Source: Artemia franciscana (taxonomy: Eukaryota; Arthropoda; Branchiopoda; Anostraca; Artemiidae). Taken from it: 64,000 bases of DNA. The stretch spans positions 35,289,600 through 35,353,599 of the forward strand of contig NC_088873.1 in NCBI RefSeq assembly GCF_032884065.1. The letters run 5' to 3'. The position numbers were made by a program, and so were the translations under genes. Of this stretch, positions 30,831-64,000 are shown in pieces. How positions within the stretch are numbered: position 1 is the first letter of the stretch; the number at the start of each line of letters is the position of its first letter. The notes under the pieces were generated by a model. It made no database searches and was not told the origin of the DNA. It saw only the letters and a list, made by a program, of their open reading frames with translations.

Positions 30831-31945
30831 TGAAGTACAAAGGAACTCTTTTCAGCTTCATAACTTTGTGCAATGCCAATTTATGAGGTTTCAGAGATCT
30901 GTAAATACATTTCCCTAAACTAAAAATTCAGCATAAGTGGCTTAAAATTTTGCTTAAGTAACAGGAATTGTATTTTCAGAACTAAAATTAAAGAAAAAAC
31001 TAATAACTAAAAATTAAGTTAAAATGTTGTTTTGTCAAAATTTCAATAGGCTAGGTAGGCTACATACCTGTCAAGTAGGAAAATTTCTAAGACTTAGAAA
31101 TCAGAAGGGAGTTAACATGGAAGCTGGGCAATACCTTCCCAGATTGTGTTTTTAACCCTGGTTTCATTACTGAAAGTTTCATTCCTAACCTAGCCCTTTT
31201 CCATGATAGCAAAAAGTAGCTAAACAAGATTTTTACTAAATAATATTGCAGCTTTGGTTGGAACCTCTATTTATGAAGGGGAGCATACAGAACCATAGCA
31301 TTCATGGCATTTGCACGATTTGTTTTATTCAATGCCCCTAAAAAGGGTAAAATTCTAGTTGATTGACTTTTAGCTATCTCGGTCCTTACCATTTCCCGGC
31401 CTCTTTAAATTTTCTTCATACAATCACCATCTCAAAAATTAAAAATCAAAATCTGTTTCAGATGTCTCTAGTAATCACGTTTTGTTTTAAGTTGATCATT
31501 CACGACAAGTCGGGTCTTTTGCTAATTTCAAGCATGTAGAATTTGAAAAAAAAGCTTCTAAAAAGTTTGTCTTCTATTTTCAACTGCCTCTCAAAATCCT
31601 ATGCTTCTCAGCTTAATATGAAGGACAGATAAGTGTCAATTGTTAATTTTCAATAGAAAGCAAAGCTGTCTTATAAGACCGGCTACAGGTAATTTTCATG
31701 AATATCGACTAAAACACCGAGCTACTTGAGAATTCATCACTCTTCCGTTGTCCTATTCAGTTGTGTAATTTCTTCAAAACCTTGGGGGGAGGCAAGGTTT
31801 TAGCCAATTTTCCCAAGTCAAGTGAAAATGACAATGAAAACTGAAAAATCATATACTACCATAAAGGCAAAGATAAATAATAAAAAACTGATCTATGTCT
31901 CAGGATACCTGAATTATGCTGGCTTATCGTAGTTAAACACCCAAA
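30831..31945. other. Intergenic, nothing recognised
   Basis: AT-rich. No domain, repeat or splice-consistent ORF seen. Confidence 0.4.
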
Positions 31946-31998
31946 ATCACAAAGAAAAGGAAGAACGAGAACAATAAACAGCCAATGAGAAGATTGAA

Positions 31999-32053
31999 AA
32001 TTATGCAAATATTTCGGTCAAGACCTTTGCTTGACCGTCCTCAGTGCAGAATT
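31999..32053 (-). ncRNA. Candidate hammerhead-ribozyme-like motif
   Basis: Minus strand: C-T-G-A-G-G-A (32044-32038) fits the hammerhead core C-U-G-A-N-G-A. A 7-bp hairpin follows (GGTCAAG / CTTGACC), then G-A-A-A (32015-32012) and TATT. Sequences flanking the core pair as stem I: TGCA at 32048-32045 with TGCA at 32007-32004, then one mismatch and four more pairs (TTAA / AATT-type). One extra base (C) lies between the core A and the hairpin; an extra base at this place is reported in a viroid hammerhead. Stem III would be the minimal ATAT, as in dimer-forming short-stem-III ribozymes. Cleavage activity is not shown. Confidence 0.4.
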
Positions 32054-32410
32054 AACAGGACTCGTTTTCACACACATAAATTGTATCTCTCATTTTCAAA
32101 AAGAAAAATAGGTCAACATTCATTTTACAGCACGGTGTGGAAGCCATGGAATGACCTTCCACCTGAAACATTTCTAACAGTTGACATAAACAGATTAAAA
32201 ACAAAACTAGCAGAAACTCATTTTCACAGTAAATCATTTTTAATCATTTATAGTATTATTTGTCAATGTTTGTTGTAGTCGTTATTTTCATAGATTTTTA
32301 GGTGTGTATTATGTTGTCAGCATTGTCATAACTTCTTTTTATTATGTTTAGTGCGACAAGCCTGAAAGCTTACCATATTTGGTATTAATAAAAAAATAAA
32401 TAAAAATATA
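32041..32410 (+). mobile_element. LINE 3' fragment
   Basis: A plus frame to 32278 contains F-Y-S-T-V-W-K-P-W-N-D-L-P-P-E, the W-N-x-L-P motif near the C-terminus of CR1/Jockey-type ORFs. It is followed by a UTR ending in an ATAAA-rich tail at 32388-32410. It occupies the interior of the foldback element. Confidence 0.6.
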
Positions 32411-32574
32411 AAAAACAAACCTTAAAAAAAAACACAAAACTAAAATATTATGACCCTTTCTTAGTGACGTTGACCCTTAACGGTTAACCTTTCACCCTTA
32501 CTAAGAAAGGGTCATCATATTTTAGTTTTGTGTTTTATTTTAAGGGTTTTTCATTATATTTTTATCCGTTTATT

Positions 32575-32625
32575 CAGCACGGAGGACGGTCAAGCGGAGG
32601 TCTTGACCGAAATAGTTGCACAATT
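32575..32625 (+). ncRNA. Second hammerhead-like motif, degenerate core
   Basis: The opposite arm of the same foldback, plus strand: C-G-G-A-G-G-A at 32580-32586 (core U changed to G), hairpin GGTCAAG / CTTGACC, G-A-A-A at 32609-32612, flanks GCA / TGC. The essential core U is lost, so it is probably inactive. Confidence 0.25.
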
Positions 32626-32683
32626 TTCAATTTTTTCACTGGCTGTTTATTGTCCTCGTTCTTCTTTTCTTTGCGATTTTATT

Positions 32684-35279
32684 TTTGTCATGATTAGCCA
32701 GTGTGATGTTAGAAATTATTTACTTATCATAGTTGTGACAAGATTTTTTTCAGAAACTAATTTCAGCTGGGGGGGGGGGACCTGATGTACGGAGAGTGAA
32801 GGGCAAACTTTGGTCTGGAGGAAATAGTTGCCCCCTGCCTCATAGAAAATTAAGCCCTGTTCCTACTTAATTTATATTAAAAAGCTTGAATTAGTAATTT
32901 TCAGTTCTGATTCTTTGTGGTTTCCAAAAATACCAGAGGTGAATCTCCAGCATTTTTATTGGGGGAAGGAGGGCAAGAGGGGTCCGTATCCAAATAGTCG
33001 AGAGGCATGGGATATATAATAATTTGTTATCCACATTATTGAGGGGGAGCAACTGCCCCCTGGACAACCCCTCTCCCCAAACGACGCCACTGAAAAACAC
33101 CATTGATCTTATAAGGTTTGTGATTTGAAAAGTAAAGAAATTTGTTTAAAAAAGTTTGTAGGCGGGGGGGGGGGGGTCGGTTTCTCCACACCTCCACCAA
33201 TATTGGAGAATTCTCTAATGCCACCTGAGTAACCTGGCGGTATCGCTTGGGGCAGGGTGACTTCCACGTGCCACGGATTTCTGTGTGTCCCATCTCTGGC
33301 GGTTTTCACAACGTCAGGGTTCTGACAAGTTCACTTTCCCCATGATATAAAAGCTCCACTTTCCGTGGCCCCAGGCATCATAAAGATGAAATTGCCCAAT
33401 TCACTTTCTTTCCCTCGGGGAAAGACCTCTTACTTATGATAGGATTCTCTTCCTATACCAAGCCAATTTAATCTCAGCCGGTCTCTAGGCTTCAGGCCCT
33501 ACCTAAGCTAATCAAAAAGTCAAAGGCATAAAATAAAGAAATCTTGCTATTCGCTTTGAAGTCAGTACAAAACTGAAAAAAACAATACAAGTCTCTAGAA
33601 CAGACCAGTATACACGTTTTATAGGGGCACCCAGGTGCCCATAGACCATCAAAGGTACCTGGGTGCAGAGTGTCGATTCAAGCCTATCCCGGGCGCAACC
33701 CTCACCAGATGCAACATCAAGCTCGATTGAATTAACCTATTGCCCTTTTCCCTGCGCGTCAATTTCGACCAAAATTACTGTCCAAAAATAAATTTTTAAC
33801 AAGGGTTAGTCACCGTTCTAGTTGCGCAGTTACAAACTGCGAATTTAACTGTCTACGAAATGAAAGGAAAAACTGCCGTTACTATTATCAAGAAGAAATT
33901 AAAGATTACCACGCAAAGGAAAAGGGATAATCAATAGAACCAAAGAAAGAGAAAAAAAGGATATTTATCTAACAAAAACAAGGACTGACGGTTCTAACAA
34001 ATGTTATTTGTTTCAAAGCTATGTGCGGAATAATGTAAGTTTGAAGTTAAAAACTATAGCTAGTAAGAATTTCCACTTGCAACATATATTTACTTTCAAA
34101 TCCGAGCCAATTCTTCCATTTTAGTTAATATTGGTCTAGTATCATTCCATTAGTCAAGAGTACCATTTGGATAGCTGAGCTGTCTTAACTAGCCAACTCG
34201 TGAATATTCCCCTCTAGTGTTGGAAACCAAGGAGAAAATGATTGACGCCAGATTCTCACTAGTTTTTCCTATATATCATAATCTTCCGTTCTAAAATCAT
34301 ATTGTGATTCCGGGCTAATGGTGAGGCCTGATAACAAAATTTTGTAGAATTAGTTTTATTTTCTTTATTCCATCTCTACAGTTTCAACCTCTGTCTTCAT
34401 TTGTCATGGCCCCATTGTAGAAAAAGCCAAGACAGATTGTCCAATTAAATTTGTGTCTAAAGACACAATGGAAACCTAATAACCCAATGAGAGCGTTAGA
34501 ATACTGTTTCTGTAGTACTGTTTCATAGCATACGAAGATTGGTTGTTCTGTTCCCTGTTTGTCCGTAAAATGTACAATAAAAACAAATCTACCGAAATTA
34601 TGTGTTGATCTTTTCAATATTTTTAGTAATCACCAATTTTTGTCTCTTGTAGAAATATCTTTGTGTTTCCTACTGCACATGAGTAAATAAACAGCAGACT
34701 CTGTATGTCTTGAATTTTAGCTGAATAGCATATTAAACTTCATTCAAGTAAGACAAGAGAAATAAGAACATGGCTAAACAGTGTAACCTAGAAACCCTTT
34801 AACCCAAAACAAATGAAGAAAATTTATATCGGATAACATATTTTCTGTTACTAGATTCACAAATTTTCAATCTGGTATTTAGATACTAAGAATTAAAAGG
34901 TCTTTTCCAAGATCATTGAAAATGCAGCTAAATAGCACTCCTACTAGTCACCACAGCAAGAAAGGGCAGATAAGGAAATTTTTAAATAGTTTTAACCAGA
35001 AAACGCTTAACCCTAAATAAAAAGAAAGTAGCAAAAGCCTTATTGCTTTTTGAAAAGAGAAGAAATAAGCTTAGTAACTATAAGATATCTTTGGCCTATC
35101 CTTTACAACATCCTTCACGACTTCAAAGCCAGTACAATATGTTTTAGAGCAACACTGACACCGCTCCCCTCTGATTATCTTTTTATACTGAAATTTAAGA
35201 GACAAGGGTGATAGTCTTAGTCTCAAAATATTTTGCTATGTTGACAAAGGACCAAACTTTAGGCGTTATGATCAAACCA
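32684..35279. other. Intergenic, nothing firmly recognised
   Basis: Includes G runs at 32770 and 33164-33175 and a GC-richer block at 33180-33760 containing an imperfect hairpin around GGGGCACCCAGGTGCCC (33624-33640). ORFs here look incidental. The string AAAAAGCCAAGACAGA at 34423 also occurs at 24064. Confidence 0.4.
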
Positions 35280-35411
35280 CTCAACTGTACTGTACTCAAC
35301 TGTCACTCAACTGTCACTCAACTGCAGTCACCACTCACAACTGTAGTCACAACTGTGTACACCATGGTGTACACCTGTAGTGTACACCACTCAACTGTCA
35401 CTCAACTGTAG
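35280..35411. repeat. CTCAACTGT tandem/dispersed short repeat
   Basis: Clustered copies of CTCAACTGT(CA) and ACTGTAGTCAC, plus the palindromic GTACACCATGGTGTAC at 35356-35371. It resembles in theme the TGTACAG repeat at 11365-11480. Confidence 0.75.
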
Positions 35412-36118
35412 TCCAAGTCAATTACCGTAATTCAGGGTCTGAAATCTTGAAATACGCATGTAGGTAAATACCTATCGATGTATCTACCAAGAATGATAGA
35501 AATGACTTTGGAATGAATCAGTTAGACTATCAGACCTTAAATTCTTATACTATAGAGAACTGGTTTTACTCTGGTTTGAACTTCTTTATTCTGTTTCGGA
35601 AATCAATTGAAAAATTCGCTTCACCGGCTGGTAAAAGTCTCCCTACCTATGTATTGGCAGACATTTCCTACAAATACACTTTCATCTTCATAATTAACAA
35701 AGTGACGTTGTTATATCGTCTGTCCCTCTGACAAAATTCACCACCTATCTCAATTGGTAATAGATTTATATTTCCATAAATCAGGCCTAAGGGTATAGTG
35801 TAATTTTTCGAGGAACTGAATTGTGGAAGTACAACTATTGTTTTCAGGAATGATTGAGAAGGTATTTTTTTGAGGGGGGGGGGGTATTGAAAAAGGTTAT
35901 GTAGTGAAAAAGTGTACTGAAAAATATTTTGTTAGAGGTGGGATGTGTCTGGTTTAACCGCAGAATCTCTTTATACACTCCGATGGTTAAACATACAGTT
36001 ATGGTAAGACTGACTAATTTCAGTTTTGTCATTTTCTTGGATAAAAGAAAACACAAAATAATATATTTTTTTTAATATAAAGTGAGTAAAAGCAAACATC
36101 ACAGCAAAATCTCCTGTA
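35412..36118. other. Region just downstream of the SLC7A9-like stop codon (possible 3' UTR)
   Basis: On the minus strand the transporter stop codon is at 36121-36119. The first canonical AATAAA I see downstream is at 35590-35585 (TTTATT on plus), which would give a ~530-base 3' UTR. This is a weak guess because the sequence is AT-rich. A G run lies at 35875-35883. Confidence 0.25.
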
Positions 36119-61339
<25,221 letters not shown>

Positions 61340-62080
61340 CTGCAAGAAAAGCAAGTATTAGAGTTTTGGCTAAAACTAAGGGGATTAGCAGGATAAGATT
61401 TATTATTAGATCATCATACTAGCATCACTAGCATTGTCAGAGGCAATTAATCAGCAATGCCTTAGTAAAGATCCATGTGCCTCCCATGCATTGTCCTTCA
61501 TTCTTTGCTCCACGGCCATTTCGTATGAAAGGCGTGGTCATAGGAACTTGGTCATTCCATCAGAAATTGAAAGCTTTAGTGACCTCTTTAAGACCTAAAA
61601 GTGATTGGAGGGTAACCAAATATAAACTCTGGCATAATGAGGTCCAGGGCAATGCCCCCTGAGAAAACGAAGATATCAAAAATACATAGAAGTGCCCTTT
61701 TTGCTCTTAGGCAGCCCTAGCCCCCATGGTGTCATATCAACATTTAAGACAACAAGGGTTGACGCGATCCCAGAGATTTGGGGGAAAAGGCCTGAATTAT
61801 GTAAATTACCACTGTCCAAAGAAGGGTTTTAGACAAAAAAGACAGGCATATTTGGTCTTAGCTGTTCGATCAGCTTGGAACCTCCAGAGATTGCACAATA
61901 GGCCAAGATTTCCCAGCTTTCTAGAAGTTACAATCTTGAAACGACAAGCATGCCTGAGTGAATCAAAAGCATTATGTTCAACTGAGTTTTCAGAAAATGT
62001 TATCTACGGTATGCCGGGAATAATTTGGTGATTCAGGTTATCAAAATAGCATACTTTTAATGTCTCAGAAACACCTTGAT
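61340..62080. other. SLC7A9-like intron, unassigned
   Basis: A 101-codon plus ORF (61726-62031) shows no recognised domain. I searched the minus strand for the preceding transporter exon (expected Y-N-G-W-N / V-T-E-E-L) and found none. Confidence 0.4.
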
Positions 62081-62273
62081 TGCTTGAGTCAAAACTTTCA
62101 GTCAGTATGGGGGAGGGGGGTTGTTTCTGCAGTGATTATGATAGCTTTGCTAGTACTTTTGTTTATTCTTGCATGTGTGCTATGCTTGCTTATTTGTTCT
62201 ATGCTTGCTCGTATTGCTTACTTTTCTTTATAGGAGCTTGGCTTAAATAAATGCATTAATCACAATTGTTGCA
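62081..62273 (+). repeat. Probable 3' part of the 5' LTR of a Ty3-type element
   Basis: The sequence ends ...TTGTTGCA at 62273, directly before the primer-binding site, as an LTR ending in CA should. A polyadenylation-like AATAAA lies at 62247-62252. The LTR's 5' border is not determined; the given start is arbitrary. Confidence 0.4.
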
Positions 62274-62292
62274 TGGTGTTAGAAGTGGGATC
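62274..62292 (+). other. Primer-binding site, tRNA-Leu type
   Basis: TGGTGTTAGAAGTGGGATC differs at one base, plus the last, from the complement of the 3' end of eukaryotic tRNA-Leu (TGGTGTCAGAAGTGGGAT...). It sits directly after the LTR-like CA end and ahead of gag. Confidence 0.7.
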
Positions 62293-62329
62293 TTGGCATT
62301 GAAATCTAACAGCACTATAGAAGTCCAAC

Positions 62330-64000
62330 AGCCATCCATCAACTAGGATACCACCTCCTTGGCAGATGAATGGAATCGATTTGAACAGCATACCCGGTTG
62401 ATGCTTATAGGACCGCTGGCAGAAAAGACAGAAAAATCTCAGTTTGCCTATCTGCTTATCTGGATGGGAGCTACGGCCGAGAGATCTTCAATACTTTCGA
62501 AATGGAAAAGAGTGAAGCCAAATTGAACCCCTTATCAAATACTTTAAAGACTATGCAAACCCAAAGAAAAAAACTGTGTTTGCAAGATTCACCTTCCAGA
62601 AGCGCGACCAGTTAGAAAACAAAAGTACTGAAAGGTATATTACAGAATTAAAAACATTGGACAAACCATGTCTATACACAGAAAAAGATGAAATGATTCG
62701 GGACCAAATTGTCTGTGGAATCCGAAACCAAGCTGTTCGAGAGAAACTGTTAGCGGAAGGTGACTCATTAACTCTTGAGAGTGCAGTATCAAGATATAGA
62801 ACATACAGAACAACGCAAGCTCAGCTTAAATCATTCAGTGGGAGTAAACCAATATCTACCAAGCAGGAAGTTGATGCAATCACAAGTGGTCCAAGCCGGA
62901 ATAGCTTACAAATTCAGAAAACTTCTTCTAATAACTACACCAAGGGTAGAGAATGCTATTTTTGTGTTAGATATTACTCGACCAATCATGCATGACCAAC
63001 CAAGGGGAAAAATGTACACAGTGCAAGAAGTTAAACCATTTTGCAAGGGTCTATCACAGCAACAAAAACGTAAACACCATTGATGAAGAAACTGAGTCAG
63101 TTAGAGAGACAGTCAATGATCAGGAAACAATTTTTCTGCATGCCATTGGCAAAGTTAGTGGTAAAGATGAAGCCCTTGTCCCATTGACCTGAAAGAACCA
63201 GCTTTCACTCAACTTCAAAATTGATACAGGAGCCCAAGCAAATGTAATTCCCAAAAACATTTTAGACAAGCTTAACCCAAAACCGAATCTGCAACCAACT
63301 AATCAGCGACTGACCAGTTTCTGTGGTGTTAGGATCCCATTCATTGGCACTTGTGATCTTGCATGTAGCCAAATACAGTATTCTAAGGGTGCTCACAGGT
63401 TCTACGTAGTCGACTCAGCATCAACCCCAATGATGGGATTTCGATCCAGCATAGACTTGAACCTCATCAAACTGGTACTTAATGTTAATGCAGAACAAAC
63501 CAGTATAGATGGCAAGTACAAAAGCCTGTTTGAAGGCATTGGTTGACTTGAAGTGGAATGCAACATCCATCTAAAAGATGGGTCCATACCAACAGTCTGT
63601 CCAACCAGAAGGGTACCAGAGGCACTAAAAGATAAACTCCAGGATTGACTTAACAGAATGGAAAGAGACGGAATCATTGAAAAGGTTACGGAGCCCACAG
63701 AATGGGTAAATTCAATGGTGATGATTGAAAAAAGAAGAACGGAACTGTAAGGGTATGCATAGACCCAGTAGATCTTAAGAAATACATGAAGCACCCTTAC
63801 TATCCCATACCTACCTTAAAAGACGTTAAAGTCAAGCTGCATGGTGTAAAGGTGTTCAGCAAAATGGAAGCTCGGTCAGAATACTGGTCATTAGTTCTTT
63901 CCGCAACTGCATCTGAGATGACAACAGTCAGCATTATATTCGGGCGTTTTCGATTCCTAAGAATGCCCTTTGCCTTACTTTCAGCACAAGAAGAGTTCCA
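62330..64000 (+). mobile_element. mag-like Ty3 LTR retrotransposon, 5' part (gag, protease, RT start)
   Basis: gag: W-N-R-F-E-Q-H at ~62370 and, after frameshifts, Y-A-N-P-K-K-K, F-T-F-Q-K-R-D-Q, I-T-E-L-K-T-L, R-D-Q-I-V-C-G-I-R-N and L-L-A-E-G-D-S-L-T-L-E. Two broken CCHC-like knuckles follow: C-Y-F-C...N-H near 62955-62995 and C-T-Q-C-K-K-L-N-H-F near 63017-63046. Protease: K-I-D-T-G-A-Q-A-N-V-I-P at 63217-63252. RT: E-W-V-N-S-M-V near 63700, V-C-I-D-P-V-D-L-K-K, G-V-K-V-F-S-K-M, and F-R-F-L-R-M-P-F-A at ~63947-63973, running off the window. Several stops show it is inactive. It probably lies in an upstream intron of the SLC7A9-like gene. Confidence 0.88.

Larger units (their letters stand above)
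31946..32683. mobile_element. Foldback element with ~100-bp outer and 46-bp inner inverted repeats
   Basis: The outer arms 31946-32046 and 32575-32683 are reverse complements at roughly 85-90% by eye. They share the reverse-complementary AGAACGAGAACAATAAACAGCC-like block and the TTTCGGTCAAGACC block. The inner arms 32420-32465 and 32500-32545 match with two mismatches. Between the left outer and inner arms sits a LINE 3' fragment. Inverted terminal repeats of this kind are known in Penelope-like retroelements and foldback elements. The arms carry hammerhead-like motifs (separate entries). Confidence 0.75.

Noticed and set aside
31985..32278. 97-codon ORF as a host gene
   Set aside because: The W-N-D-L-P-P-E motif and A-rich tail mark it as a LINE C-terminus within a foldback element.
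33600..33760. GC-richer block as an RNA gene
   Set aside because: A short hairpin (GGGGCACCCAGGTGCCC) is present but no tRNA, snRNA or rRNA signature.
63402..63794. 130-codon minus ORF
   Set aside because: Antisense to the Ty3 protease/RT region, which is clearly coding on the plus strand.

Overview
The window is eukaryotic nuclear DNA: AT-rich, dominated by introns and transposable-element debris, with two spliced protein-coding genes whose exons can be placed base by base with canonical GT-AG borders. The exon sequences are clearly animal. The repeat landscape (several RTE-like and CR1/Jockey-like LINE remnants, a mag-like Ty3 element, foldback elements, many short tandem arrays, G/C homopolymer runs) suggests an arthropod. 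I favour a branchiopod crustacean such as a brine shrimp, but that is a low-confidence impression from repeat style and not proof. One 100-base assembly gap lies at 124-223.

Gene 1 (minus strand, 2860-24386) is the N-terminal ~57% of RAD54, the SNF2-family DNA translocase of homologous recombination. Seven exons encode ~425 residues, from the R-R-S-x-A-P-S-Q N-terminus through Walker A and Walker B to the middle of the translocase. The initiator exon is not identified, and the C-terminal exons lie below position 1 or in the gap. The last intron (3122-12001, 8.9 kb) is filled by a satellite array split by two LINE fragments. The N-terminal coding exon has been tandemly copied four times (24210-24933).

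Between the genes (24.4-36.1 kb) lie a tRNA-Gly(GCC) pseudogene, an unrecognised lysine-rich ORF followed by decayed copies of itself, LINE remnants and a foldback element.

Gene 2 (minus strand, 36119-61339) is the C-terminal half of an SLC7-family amino-acid transporter, most like b(0,+)AT (SLC7A9). Six exons encode ~233 residues and end in a stop codon. Its introns carry a second foldback element, microsatellites, a degenerate array of coding-like repeats, an inverted pair of a dispersed element, and a 3.2 kb LINE. The 5' part of a mag-like Ty3 retrotransposon (primer-binding site matching tRNA-Leu, gag, protease, start of RT) fills 62.27-64.0 kb.

Most notable: (i) both foldback elements carry C-T-G-A-N-G-A / hairpin / G-A-A-A motifs with flanking complementary arms, resembling the hammerhead ribozymes known from Penelope-like retroelements; (ii) the quadruplicated RAD54 exon; (iii) an exact-period 21-bp minisatellite in a RAD54 intron whose open frame spells R-F-G-K-R heptads, like an RFamide precursor.
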